Positions 1 to 7,621 of a DNA stretch of 62,270 nucleotides are shown here, in pieces. Origin of the DNA: Chitinophagaceae bacterium (lineage in GTDB: Bacteria; Bacteroidota; Bacteroidia; Chitinophagales; Chitinophagaceae); assembly GCA_028288585.1 (NCBI GenBank), contig JAQBNL010000031.1, positions 1 to 62,270 of the forward strand, written 5' to 3'. Under the pieces are notes generated by a model. The model was not told the origin of the DNA, did not search any database, and saw only the letters and a list, made by a program, of their open reading frames with translations. Position 1 is the stretch's first letter. Each line of letters begins with the position of its first letter. The position numbers and the translations under genes were made by a program.

Positions 1-443
1 TTGCTTTGGGAAAAGGCTTCTGGCAAATTTTTATCGCAGTGGGTTTAACGATGTGGGTTTCTGTTGCAAGACTTATCCGTGGGCAGGTGATCGCATTAAG
101 AGAGATGGAATACATTCAGGCCGCAAAAGCTTTAGGAATAAAAGATATGAGAATAATCGTTCGCCATATTTTACCAAATGTATTAGGCCCTGTTATCGTT
201 ATTGCAGCATCTAATTTTGCAACTGCAATTATTGTGGAAGCCGGTTTAAGTTTTTTGGGAGTGGGGGTGCAGCCACCGCAGCCAAGCTGGGGACTTATGA
301 TAAAGGAGAATTATAATTTCATCATAACACATAATCCAATGCTTGCATTAGCGCCAGGCATTGCAATAATGATACTTGTATTGGCATTTAATCTTTTAGG
401 AAATGGGTTACGGGATGCTTTAGATGTAAGGGGGAAAGTTTAA
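1..443 (+). CDS. ABC transporter permease, DppC/OppC type (5' end cut by window)
   Basis: This is the C-terminal part of an inner-membrane permease subunit of a peptide/nickel-type ABC importer. The open frame runs in from the left edge, so the true start lies outside. The EAA loop that contacts the ATPase is visible (QAAKALGIKDMRI followed by ILPN), and the end GLRDALDVRGKV is typical of DppC/OppC proteins. At least three hydrophobic segments remain. Family membership is secure. The substrate cannot be told from this fragment, and no ATPase or binding-protein gene follows on this strand. Confidence 0.85.
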   Translation, partial: ALGKGFWQIFIAVGLTMWVSVARLIRGQVIALREMEYIQAAKALGIKDMRIIVRHILPNVLGPVIVIAASNFATAIIVEAGLSFLGVGVQPPQPSWGLMIKENYNFIITHNPMLALAPGIAIMILVLAFNLLGNGLRDALDVRGKV

Positions 444-917
444 TTATTCTTTGGCCGCAATTAATACATTCCTGTTGAAACCTTCATCAAGAGAAATGAA
501 TGTCTCTGTTCTTTCTATACCTTTTATGTTTTGAAGATCATCATGCAAAACTGTACGCAGTTCATTAATGTCTTTACAAACTATTTCGATGAACATGCTG
601 TAATTTCCTGTTGTATAATTTAACCGGACTATTTGGGGAATCTTTTCAAGATCTTTTGCAACGGTATCATATAAAGAACTTTTCTCTAAATAAATGCCTA
701 CAAAAGCACTTATATCATACCCTAATTGTTTAAGATCAACGGTGATCCTTTTACCCTTTACAATACCCAATTCTTCCAGTTTCTTGATACGAACATGGAT
801 GGTTCCGCCACTAACAAATAGTTTTTTGCCTAATTCAGCGTATGGGATGTCTTCTCCATGCAACATTTCGTGAATTATCTGGAGATCTAATTTGTCAAGA
901 TTTAATTTAGCTGCCAT
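444..917 (-). CDS. Lrp/AsnC family transcriptional regulator
   Basis: A 157-residue regulator with an N-terminal winged helix-turn-helix (about residues 5-60, LDLQIIHEMLHGEDIPYAELGKKL) and a C-terminal RAM/AsnC effector domain (about 70-150). Length and layout are those of Lrp/AsnC proteins, which form octamers and usually sense amino acids. The frame stays open upstream to 1268, but that extension translates the RNA gene on the other strand and has no Lrp character, so the ATG at 917 is chosen. The gene converges tail to tail with the ABC permease (adjacent stops). Ligand and targets are unknown. Confidence 0.9.
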   Translation of the reverse strand: MAAKLNLDKLDLQIIHEMLHGEDIPYAELGKKLFVSGGTIHVRIKKLEELGIVKGKRITVDLKQLGYDISAFVGIYLEKSSLYDTVAKDLEKIPQIVRLNYTTGNYSMFIEIVCKDINELRTVLHDDLQNIKGIERTETFISLDEGFNRNVLIAAKE

Positions 918-1005
918 TTGTAATATGAATTTTTGAAAGTTTTCAATTAAACACCGGATTTTTGAATAAAACGTATATTTTTCAAATTTATTTTGATTTA
1001 TTTCT

Positions 1006-1032
1006 TTGTATTTAGAACTTATTTTAGATTTG
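1006..1032 (+). promoter_or_regulatory. Possible Bacteroidota promoter for the tRNA-like RNA
   Basis: A TTG at 1006-1008 is followed after 16 nt by TAGATTTG (1025-1032), which matches the Bacteroidota -7 consensus TAnnTTTG. Spacing is slightly shorter than the usual 17-23. Transcription would start near 1039 and run into the RNA gene. It overlaps the inverted repeat at 1014-1048. Weak to moderate support. Confidence 0.35.
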
Positions 1033-1048
1033 TGGTCTAATAAGTTCT
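1014..1048. repeat. Inverted repeat upstream of the Lrp/AsnC gene
   Basis: The arms AGAACTTA+TTAGA and TCTAA+TAAGTTCT pair over 13 bp, with a 2-nt bulge (1022-1023) and a 7-nt loop (1029-1035). It lies about 97 bp upstream of the regulator start and just before the tRNA-like RNA. It could be an operator for the regulator or part of the RNA's leader; the sequence does not decide. Confidence 0.5.
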
Positions 1049-1055
1049 TAAAAAT

Positions 1056-1227
1056 TGTGGGGTGATGAAATTTTTGGCAGACATGCCCTCTTGTCTCGGG
1101 GGTGAGGATAACAGGACAAACGTAGTGTAGAGCCGGATTTATAGCAATATAGATTCGACCAGGGTCGACCACTGAACTTTGCGCTATAGCTAACTGCCTC
1201 GTGGAGGTTCGAACCCTCCCCCTACAG
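1056..1227 (+). ncRNA. tRNA-like RNA with a very long variable arm
   Basis: The ends pair as a 7-bp acceptor stem (TGTGGGG 1056-1062 with CCCTACA 1220-1226, one G-T). T8 and G9 follow, then a 3-bp D stem (1065-1067/1082-1084) with a 14-nt loop containing GG. The anticodon-like arm is CCCTC/GGGGG with loop TTGTCTC (1091-1097). The T arm is GGAGG-TTCGAAC-CCTCC (1203-1219). Between anticodon and T arms, TGAGG (1103-1107) pairs with CCTCG (1197-1201). It encloses about 89 nt with two more nested stems: TATAGC/GCTATA at 1140-1145/1183-1188 and TCGAC/GTCGA at 1155-1159/1164-1168. The 3-bp D stem and paired V arm are type II (Leu/Ser) features. The loop would read GUC at position 34-36, with an unusual U37. 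CCA is not encoded. A terminator follows directly. A tmRNA is unlikely at 172 nt. Function is unknown. Confidence 0.5.
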
Positions 1228-1228
1228 C

Positions 1229-1257
1229 AAAAACTCCCGAAATTCGGGAGTTTTTTA
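1229..1257. terminator. Bidirectional intrinsic terminator
   Basis: A hairpin ACTCCCGA/TCGGGAGT (1233-1251) has an A-run on its left and TTTTTT on its right. It can therefore end the tRNA-like RNA on the plus strand and the secreted-protein gene (1265-1834) on the minus strand. Confidence 0.85.
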
Positions 1258-1264
1258 TTTATGC

Positions 1265-1834
1265 TCAATCATAATCAAAGTCCGGATCATTCACCACTTT
1301 TCCATCCTTATCAAGATATTCACTTCTGAATTTTCCAAGATTCCTGTCACAGATCTTTAATTTATATTTCAGCCTTTCGTCTCTCATATTAAGCCCGGTA
1401 ATGCTATACAATCTTCCCTGGTATCTTTCTTTAAGCATCTTAACCATTTCGGGAGTTACCTTATTTATTACGAGAGGAAGTGTAGGGGCCACCTCAGGTT
1501 TTGACATCAGATCACACATATTCTGTTCTTCTACATAAGGTTTTTTAGGGCGGGGATTCATTGTAAAGGCTGCCCTTGTTTTTATAAAATTTTTACTTGT
1601 ATCTTCTTTAATGGCAACGGGCTTTGCGACAGTATCTTTTGGGATAATTTTTTTCTCTTCAACAACTAGAGGATTTGGTGGTGTGACCTTTACAGTATTA
1701 TCCGGAACAGGAATATTTCCAGAGCCGCCATCTGTTTTGGAGGCCGGTTTCTTTTTATCTCTATACTGGATATGCTGGGCAAATGAAGAAGAGAATAAAA
1801 TAAAGAATAGAAATGAAAGGGTTATTCTTACCAT
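1265..1834 (-). CDS. Secreted hypothetical protein with Pro/Lys-rich linker
   Basis: A 189-residue protein with a Sec signal peptide (hydrophobic core at residues 5-19, ending SSFAQ). A Pro/Lys/Val-rich low-complexity stretch (about 25-95) follows, then a compact C-terminal region (about 105-189) with two Cys (MCDLM, KICDR). No family is recognised. The gene stands alone between the terminator at 1229-1257 and the divergent trmB. It is probably a periplasmic or surface protein. Confidence 0.7.
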   Translation of the reverse strand: MVRITLSFLFFILFSSSFAQHIQYRDKKKPASKTDGGSGNIPVPDNTVKVTPPNPLVVEEKKIIPKDTVAKPVAIKEDTSKNFIKTRAAFTMNPRPKKPYVEEQNMCDLMSKPEVAPTLPLVINKVTPEMVKMLKERYQGRLYSITGLNMRDERLKYKLKICDRNLGKFRSEYLDKDGKVVNDPDFDYD

Positions 1835-1972
1835 GTAAAATATATTAAGGCAATGAATTTCATGCTAAAGTATCTGTTGCAAACTTAAGCAACTTCATTA
1901 GGCTCTCTTCTAATCGTACAAATTTTAGCATACTTTTTATTTTATAAATTCCTGTCATTTACTTTTGCAGGC

Positions 1973-2671
1973 ATGGCGCAAAAAAAACTTATTCGCTTTA
2001 AAGAAATAAAATCATTTCCTAACGTGTTGGAGTATCCTGAAAACATGCCCGGAAAATGGAAAGATATTTTTAAAAATAATAATCCAATAATTCTTGAACT
2101 TGCCTGTGGTAGGGGAGAATATACAGTAGGTTTAGGGCAACTATATCCTGGTAAAAATTTTATTGGGGTTGACATAAAAGGGAACAGGATGTGGATTGGG
2201 GCTAAAGCTGCTCTTACCCAAAAGTTAAGCAACGTGGCATTTTTAAGAACGCAGATAGATAAGATCAACCAGTATTTTAATAAAGATGAAGTAGATGAAA
2301 TATGGATAACATTTCCTGATCCACATTTGCGAAAATCAAAAACAAGAAAAAGATTAACGCATCCAAAATTTTTAAGATTATACAAACAATTTTTAAACAC
2401 GAATGGTTTGATACATCTAAAAACAGATTCGCCAGACCTTTATCATTTTACAAAAACAGTTATAGAGTTGTATGAATTAAAAATTATTGCTGATATTAAT
2501 GATATTTATAAAAATGAGAATATTGCAGCGGAATTAAAAATTAAAACCCACTATGAAGGACTTGATATTGCAAAAAGTAATACGGTTTTTTATTTGTGTT
2601 TTAACCTACCTGAAAAAATAAACGACAATGATGAAAAATTAAATGCAATTTTTTTACCGCAGAGAACATGA
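1973..2671 (+). CDS. trmB: tRNA (guanine-N7)-methyltransferase
   Basis: The enzyme makes m7G46 in the variable loop of tRNAs using S-adenosylmethionine. The 232-residue protein has the SAM-binding loop ELACGRGEYT (about residues 42-51), the acidic IGVDIKG strand, and the TrmB signature FPDPHLRKSKTRKRL (about 114-128), where the aspartate and basic residues bind tRNA. Length fits the family. ATG at 1973 follows a TAnnTTTG-like element (1960-1967), suggesting a very short leader. The 3' end is overlapped by a long hairpin (2658-2743). Confidence 0.95.
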   Translation: MAQKKLIRFKEIKSFPNVLEYPENMPGKWKDIFKNNNPIILELACGRGEYTVGLGQLYPGKNFIGVDIKGNRMWIGAKAALTQKLSNVAFLRTQIDKINQYFNKDEVDEIWITFPDPHLRKSKTRKRLTHPKFLRLYKQFLNTNGLIHLKTDSPDLYHFTKTVIELYELKIIADINDIYKNENIAAELKIKTHYEGLDIAKSNTVFYLCFNLPEKINDNDEKLNAIFLPQRT

Positions 2672-2743
2672 GTTAAATGAGTTACCGCAGAGCTCTGCAA
2701 GAATATTTTCTCTGCGATAACTATGCTTCTCCTGTTCTCTGCG
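2658..2743. repeat. Long nested hairpin overlapping the trmB stop codon
   Basis: An outer pair (CGCAGAGAACA from 2658 with TGTTCTCTGCG ending 2743) encloses an inner pair (GTTACCGCAGAG with CTCTGCGATAAC, 11 of 12). The GCAGAG unit occurs repeatedly. The left arm codes for the last TrmB residues. It resembles a repeated extragenic palindrome and may cap the trmB mRNA; no U-tract follows. Confidence 0.6.
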
Positions 2744-2768
2744 AAAGACCTAATCTAAATTTACGAGT

Positions 2769-2957
2769 TTGAAAGAAGGAGAAGATTATTATATCGACGA
2801 AAATGGCTTATTGGTTTTTACTGAGAAATATCTCTTACAAAGAGGAACATGCTGTGGTAATGGATGCAGGCATTGTCCATACAGTTATGAAAATGTATTA
2901 GAACCCACAAGAAGCAAACTATTATCTTTAAGACAGAATGAAAAAGCCAAAACTTAA
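2769..2957 (+). CDS. Small Cys-rich protein, DUF5522 type
   Basis: A 62-residue cytosolic protein with the pattern GEDYYIDENGLLVFTEKYLL, then CCGNGCRHCPY (Cys 28, 29, 33 and 36). This arrangement is typical of the small conserved DUF5522 family of Bacteroidota and suggests metal binding. The only start that includes the conserved N terminus is TTG at 2769. The last 20 nt overlap the next gene, so translation may be coupled. Function is unknown. Confidence 0.75.
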   Translation: MKEGEDYYIDENGLLVFTEKYLLQRGTCCGNGCRHCPYSYENVLEPTRSKLLSLRQNEKAKT

Positions 2958-3324
2958 AAAAACAACAGAGAAACCCAGGAGCCTGAACAAGGAATACAGT
3001 TTTTTTGAAGATGTATATTCTGTGGTGCGGCAAATCCCAAAGGGAAGGGTGACCTCGTATGGAGCTATCGCAAATTACCTGGGCACAAAATTATCTGCCC
3101 GTATGGTGGGCTGGGCAATGAATGCGGCGCACTCTGCAAAACCAAAAGTACCTGCACACAGGGTAGTAAACAGGAATGGTATGCTTAGCGGAAAAGCACA
3201 TTTTGCAACACCAACTTTAATGGAAGAGCTTCTTGCAAAGGAAAAAATAAAGGTTGAGGAAGATATAATTATTGATTTTGAAAAACTATTTTGGGACCCT
3301 GCAAAAGAACTGGAGATAAATTAA
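2938..3324 (+). CDS. Alkyltransferase-like protein (MGMT fold, no catalytic Cys)
   Basis: A 128-residue protein of the O6-alkylguanine-DNA alkyltransferase C-terminal fold (about residues 20-110). The active-site PCHR motif is PAHR here (residues 72-75). The arginine finger (SARMVGWAM, R55) and the recognition helix are kept. Such ATL proteins bind O6-alkylguanine, flip it out, and hand the lesion to nucleotide excision repair instead of reversing it. The gene overlaps the DUF5522 gene by 20 nt, and its stop abuts the stop of the convergent DUF420 gene. Confidence 0.88.
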   Translation: MKKPKLKKTTEKPRSLNKEYSFFEDVYSVVRQIPKGRVTSYGAIANYLGTKLSARMVGWAMNAAHSAKPKVPAHRVVNRNGMLSGKAHFATPTLMEELLAKEKIKVEEDIIIDFEKLFWDPAKELEIN

Positions 3325-3975
3325 TCAACTGTAATAAGGACTTATCATCAAATAAACTGCAACTCCTGTAATTGCAACATATAACCAAATCGGATAAGTT
3401 ATTCGTGCTAATTTTTTATGCTTTTCATATTCCCCGGTAAGAGAACGGTAGGCCGTAAATAAAATAAAAGGCAAAATAATTCCTGCCAATGGAATATGAG
3501 TTCCTAAAATAAAATAATACACAATTCGCAAAGAGCCTGCAAGTGATTTTTCATCAGTACTAACAATACTATTATGATCAATATCCCCAAACTTTGTTTC
3601 TCCCGCAAATAAATGATGGCAGATGTAAGAAACGAGAAAGAGTACAGAAAGAATAATTGCTGCAATCATTATTTTTTTATGCAGTAAATATTTTTTTGCT
3701 TTGATGCTCCATAATCCAAATAACAATAAAATAAAAACTGTAAAATTTATAATTGCATTTGCCTTTGCAAATAAGTGCGGATCAAATCCCAGGTTAACAT
3801 CCAACTTTACTTTTGAGAGAACAGCAACTGCAACAAAAACAATTACTGAAACGATCCAGATAAATAGTTTTGCCCTGTTATCATTCTTTACTAAATAAGG
3901 CTGAAAGCCAGGGTTTAAATTTTGAATTTCTGAATTTGTGTTTACCTGTAGCATATCCATATTAACTTCTCCCAA
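3325..3975 (-). CDS. DUF420/CtaM-like membrane protein (oxidase maturation)
   Basis: A 216-residue protein with about five transmembrane segments and the DUF420 layout (IMIAAIILSVLFLVSYICHHLF, YYFILGTHIPLAGIILP). The conserved histidines lie in HH and GTHI. The family includes CtaM/YozB, needed for maturation of haem-copper oxidases in Firmicutes. It is the last gene of the respiratory locus and overlaps the SCO gene by 14 nt, which supports an oxidase-assembly role. Starts at residues 6 or 8 are also possible. Confidence 0.82.
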   Translation of the reverse strand: MGEVNMDMLQVNTNSEIQNLNPGFQPYLVKNDNRAKLFIWIVSVIVFVAVAVLSKVKLDVNLGFDPHLFAKANAIINFTVFILLLFGLWSIKAKKYLLHKKIMIAAIILSVLFLVSYICHHLFAGETKFGDIDHNSIVSTDEKSLAGSLRIVYYFILGTHIPLAGIILPFILFTAYRSLTGEYEKHKKLARITYPIWLYVAITGVAVYLMISPYYS

Positions 3976-4678
3976 ATAATTCTTTTAAAAATTCACCAAA
4001 GCTTTTTTTCCTTTCTTTTTCCAGCATCAGCAATGGTATATCTCTTACCAGTTTTTGCTGTGCTGAAGAATCAAATCCATCATACCATCCTCTTATAATT
4101 TTTTCCCTATCCAGCAGGAAAAAATTTGATGTGTGAATAAAACCGGTATCAACATTTGTATCTGCAATGCTGGCTTTTGTTTCCTGTAAAGCAAAATCAT
4201 AAATCTCTTTTTTATCACCGGTTACAAACCACCAGTTATCAGGGCTTGCGTTAAATTTTTCTGCAAACTTTCTTAGCTGTGGCACTGAATCATGTACCGG
4301 ATCAATACTTATAGAAATAAACTGCACAAAAGATGTATCGTTTTTCTTAAAGGCATCCTGCAGCTTTTTCATAGCCTTTGCCATACCCGGACAAAAAGTT
4401 GGGCAACGGGTAAAAAAGAAATCCAGCACAATTACTTTTCCTTTAATATCATATAAAGAAACCTTTTGCCCCAGCTGGTTGGTAAAAGAAATATTTTTTA
4501 CGTGATGCCAGACGGTATCATAAGTTGTTTTACCATTTTTTTCAGTTACCGCTACACTATCATAAAAAAACCTGCGGGGCATATTTACAGCACGTTCACT
4601 ATAAAACTTTACCAGCAGGTAACTTATTGCCGGTACTAATGCTGCTAACAGTAAAGCAAGAATTGCTTTCTTGTTCAT
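3962..4678 (-). CDS. SCO1/SenC copper chaperone for cytochrome oxidase
   Basis: A 238-residue membrane-anchored thioredoxin-fold protein (TM about residues 5-24). The copper ligands of the family are present: CPTFC at 92-96 and His182 in GFIHTSNFF. SCO proteins deliver copper to, or reduce, the CuA site of oxidase subunit II. It lies in the respiratory locus behind subunit IV and overlaps the DUF420 gene. The C-terminal tail is Lys-rich. Confidence 0.93.
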   Translation of the reverse strand: MNKKAILALLLAALVPAISYLLVKFYSERAVNMPRRFFYDSVAVTEKNGKTTYDTVWHHVKNISFTNQLGQKVSLYDIKGKVIVLDFFFTRCPTFCPGMAKAMKKLQDAFKKNDTSFVQFISISIDPVHDSVPQLRKFAEKFNASPDNWWFVTGDKKEIYDFALQETKASIADTNVDTGFIHTSNFFLLDREKIIRGWYDGFDSSAQQKLVRDIPLLMLEKERKKSFGEFLKELFGRS

Positions 4679-4695
4679 GAATTTTCTAAATTAAA

Positions 4696-4719
4696 TAGCC
4701 ATCACAAATGCGATGGCTA
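4696..4719. repeat. Perfect hairpin between oxidase subunit IV and SCO genes
   Basis: TAGCCATC and GATGGCTA form a perfect 8-bp stem with an 8-nt loop. On the minus strand it is followed by TTTAATTT, a weak U-rich tract. It may act as an attenuator or mRNA-processing site inside the operon. Confidence 0.5.
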
Positions 4720-4749
4720 CTGTATTTTAAAGATGTACTCAATATTATA

Positions 4750-5187
4750 TTAATCCTTTTGACCATTTTGCTTTGCAGGAATCGAAGTTTTCTCATGGGT
4801 TTTCTCTATGTAAATCCTGCTGCCTGCATCAGTATTTCTAAGATTCTTCCATGCATTACCATCCCACAAAAAAGCAACAATAAACCAAACAAATAAAGCC
4901 AGGGGTACAACAATTGTCATTATCATATTCCTTATTTCATCACCCAAATGCATAAATACAGAGACGATATAAAATGCTTTTGCAAGGGTGAGAATACAAA
5001 CCAGCCCTTTAAACATCAGCACCAGCGTATGTTGGGGATTTTCGCCTTTGTGAATGGTATATATCGTTAAGCCAATTCCTAATTCAGCAATAGTAATTAT
5101 CAATAATATCCAGAAGGTTTTCCAGATCCTTTTTACCAATGCCCTGTCATCATGATGACCAATATCTGCTGTTGCAACTTGTGACAT
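4750..5187 (-). CDS. Cytochrome c oxidase subunit IV (CyoD/CtaF-like)
   Basis: A 145-residue protein with three predicted transmembrane helices (about 22-45, 54-76, 84-107) and the subunit IV signature AKAFYIVSVFMHLGDE. A hydrophilic C-terminal tail follows. It is the small structural subunit of the aa3/caa3 oxidase. Position directly after the two subunit III genes supports the call. Confidence 0.88.
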   Translation of the reverse strand: MSQVATADIGHHDDRALVKRIWKTFWILLIITIAELGIGLTIYTIHKGENPQHTLVLMFKGLVCILTLAKAFYIVSVFMHLGDEIRNMIMTIVVPLALFVWFIVAFLWDGNAWKNLRNTDAGSRIYIEKTHEKTSIPAKQNGQKD

Positions 5188-5272
5188 ATTTAAAATCGTT
5201 TATTGGTTTATCCGTTAATTAGTTTATTTATTGTGCTTATTTATTTTAAAAATTTTCCTTTCTACTTTAGGG

Positions 5273-6010
5273 CTAAACAAGATAAAAACATAAAAACACA
5301 AATACCCAAACAAGATCTACAAAGTGCCAGTACAATCCTGCCTTTTCTATCATTTCATAATGGCCTCTCTGGTCAAAATGTCCCAGCCTTGTTTTGATCA
5401 GCATTACAGAATTTATAATTACCCCGGAAAATACATGAAAGCCATGAAATCCTGTAATACCGAAAAAGTATCCGCCGAATGCAATAGGACCAGGGGTTGC
5501 CACTTCCTTTCCATTAAATAAAGTTTCAGGTCCCCACGGGTTATGTGTTACTGTGGTTCCCCAATGTTGCACCGCTCCGTTAAACAATACTTCATGATCA
5601 CCAGTAATTAAATGTGTCCACTCCCATGCCTGGCAACCTAAAAATGCAAGCCCGCCAAGGATGGTAAATACCAGCCATCTCTCCACACCCTTTCTGTTCA
5701 TATTATGTCCTTCATGCACAGCCAAAACCATCGTAACTGAACTGAGGATCAAAATAAATGTCATAAGACTCACAAATGCCAGCGGCAAATTTGCATGACC
5801 CATGAAGGGGAATGCATTGAAGACATGATTAGGATCGGCCCATACATTCTGACTAAATCTTATAGTACCATATGATATTAAGAAGGCGCCAAACGTAAAA
5901 GCATCACTCATTAAAAAATACCACATCATTAGTTTGCCATAGCTAACATTAAACGGGCTTTTGCCACCGCTCCATAATTTAGTTGTTGGTTGTGCTGTTA
6001 CTGTCGTCAT
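5273..6010 (-). CDS. Cytochrome c oxidase subunit III
   Basis: A 245-residue protein with about six transmembrane helices and the subunit III signatures (LMMWYFLMSDAFTFGAFL, GITGFHGFHVFSGV, GLYWHFVDLVWVFVFLCFYL). It belongs to the haem-copper oxidase core and stabilises subunit I. It is the second of two tandem subunit III-type genes; the other is 6056-6622. Confidence 0.93.
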   Translation of the reverse strand: MTTVTAQPTTKLWSGGKSPFNVSYGKLMMWYFLMSDAFTFGAFLISYGTIRFSQNVWADPNHVFNAFPFMGHANLPLAFVSLMTFILILSSVTMVLAVHEGHNMNRKGVERWLVFTILGGLAFLGCQAWEWTHLITGDHEVLFNGAVQHWGTTVTHNPWGPETLFNGKEVATPGPIAFGGYFFGITGFHGFHVFSGVIINSVMLIKTRLGHFDQRGHYEMIEKAGLYWHFVDLVWVFVFLCFYLV

Positions 6011-6055
6011 TAAACTAACTTTAAATTGTCACAAAAATAAAAGTTTAAATCTTGT

Positions 6056-6622
6056 TTATCGTATCATCAATAAAAAAAATAATAAATAAATCCAAAGCAG
6101 ATCTACAAAATGCCAGTAAGTGCTCATCATCTCCACAGGAACCGCTGAATACGTTTTTTGCTTCCTGCTGAAAGCCTTTAAAAACATTATCAATAAAGCT
6201 ATCACCCCGCCAATAACGTGTATGGCATGTAACCCTACTATAGGGTATAAAAAAGAGACCGATACATTTCTTGTTAATGTAATTCCCTGATTCCACAATT
6301 GTATAAATCCCAGCACCTGTAAACTCACAAATACAATCCCCAGTACGAATGTTACAATCAGCATTTTGCGATATTTTGCCATTTCTCCCTGGCGGAAAGC
6401 ACGTACAGCAAGCCAGATGGTAATACTGCTTGATACAATAGCCGCTGTTGAATACCAAAATATTACCGGCAGGTCAAACTCAAGCCAGTTAGGCTGGTTA
6501 CGCTTTATTATATAGGCACTGGTTAGCCCTGCAAACATCATTGTAATGCTGCCGATGGCTACCCACAAAGTAAACTTGTGAGGATGTATTTTTTTTCGTT
6601 GCTCTGTCATCACTAATTCCAT
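6056..6622 (-). CDS. Second cytochrome c oxidase subunit III-type protein
   Basis: A 188-residue protein with five predicted helices and the same signatures as subunit III (IVGLHAIHVIGGVIALLIM, YWHFVDLLWIYLLFFLL). It is shorter and lacks the first part of the longer subunit III. Tandem short and long subunit III genes are known in caa3-type loci of Bacteroidota. It probably forms part of the same complex. MTEQRK at residue 5 is an alternative start. Confidence 0.88.
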   Translation of the reverse strand: MELVMTEQRKKIHPHKFTLWVAIGSITMMFAGLTSAYIIKRNQPNWLEFDLPVIFWYSTAAIVSSSITIWLAVRAFRQGEMAKYRKMLIVTFVLGIVFVSLQVLGFIQLWNQGITLTRNVSVSFLYPIVGLHAIHVIGGVIALLIMFLKAFSRKQKTYSAVPVEMMSTYWHFVDLLWIYLLFFLLMIR

Positions 6623-6687
6623 AAATATTTTTATGAGGTCGTTTTTAAATCTTTAATCAGCTTCATTGACAAGTTTATCCTGACACT

Positions 6688-7608
6688 CTACACTTGTTGC
6701 ATCTTATCAAACAATAATGATAGCAGTACAATCATCAAATAAAAATATGAGCTGAACATTACTTTTCTTGCTGCAGCAACATCCATTTTTATAAATAACA
6801 TCACACTCACATATACCATCCACAGGTTACACGCCAGCAATATCCACATGGATGTAACTCCACTTATTTTAAAATAATACGGCAGCATACCAACCGGTAT
6901 CATCAGCATTGAATATATCACAGTTTGTGCTGCTGTAAATTTGGTTGGCCCTTTATCGCTTGGTAATAATTTAAAACCTGCCGCTGAATAATCTTTATGT
7001 GCCACCCATGCAATTGCCCAAAAATGGGGGAATTGCCAAAGAAATTGTATCCCGAATAATATCCATCCACCTGCGCTGAATTCATTTGTGCCGGCTACCC
7101 ATCCGATCAGACAAGGTAAGGCCCCGGGAAATGCGCCCACCAATACAGAAACAGAATTTATTTTTTTTAATGGCGTATAAATAAATGCATACAAAAACAA
7201 GCTGAACAACCCAATCATTGCACTGGCAAAATTGAACCAGTACCACATTATCATTACACCTGCAATTCCTGTTACAATTGCAAATGCAAATGCTTCATTC
7301 TGCGTCATTCTTCCCGCTGCAACCGGCCGGCCTGCAGTTCTTTTCATCATTGCATCTGTATCTTTTTCAACTGCCTGGTTAATTGCATTGGCCGATCCTG
7401 TAATCAGCATTCCTGCTGTAAATAATAAAAGCACTGATAGAAGATCGAACTTAATATTTGGCGCAAGTAAATAACAAACAACACAACTAAACACCACCAT
7501 AAAGCTCAATGTGAACTTTATAAGCTGGAAATAATCTTTCACTTTGCTTGCTAAAGCAAATGATGCAGATCCGGTGAACCCATGTGCCTCTTTATTCATT
7601 GCTATCAA
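6688..7608 (-). CDS. ctaB: Protoheme IX farnesyltransferase (haem O synthase)
   Basis: A 306-residue UbiA-type prenyltransferase with about nine membrane helices. It adds a farnesyl group to haem B to give haem O, the first step towards haem A for oxidase subunit I. The Asp-rich motif NQAVEKDTDAMMKRTAGRP (about residues 79-97) binds the prenyl diphosphate and Mg2+. The gene sits between subunits I and III. ATG at 7599 is an equally good start. No haem A synthase (ctaA) is in the window. Confidence 0.94.
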   Translation of the reverse strand: MIAMNKEAHGFTGSASFALASKVKDYFQLIKFTLSFMVVFSCVVCYLLAPNIKFDLLSVLLLFTAGMLITGSANAINQAVEKDTDAMMKRTAGRPVAAGRMTQNEAFAFAIVTGIAGVMIMWYWFNFASAMIGLFSLFLYAFIYTPLKKINSVSVLVGAFPGALPCLIGWVAGTNEFSAGGWILFGIQFLWQFPHFWAIAWVAHKDYSAAGFKLLPSDKGPTKFTAAQTVIYSMLMIPVGMLPYYFKISGVTSMWILLACNLWMVYVSVMLFIKMDVAAARKVMFSSYFYLMIVLLSLLFDKMQQV

Positions 7609-7621
7609 AATAATCGTATTT

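Noticed and set aside
1056-1227. tmRNA (ssrA)
   Set aside because: Only 172 nt, with no pseudoknot region and no intact tag reading frame; NFAL-like codons end early at TAG. A type II tRNA fold fits better.
918-1268. N-terminal extension of the Lrp/AsnC ORF
   Set aside because: It translates the antisense of the tRNA-like RNA and its terminator and has no protein character; the family N terminus begins at 917.
6045-6458. 137-codon minus-strand ORF in another frame
   Set aside because: It overlaps the subunit III-type gene, whose motifs are clear.
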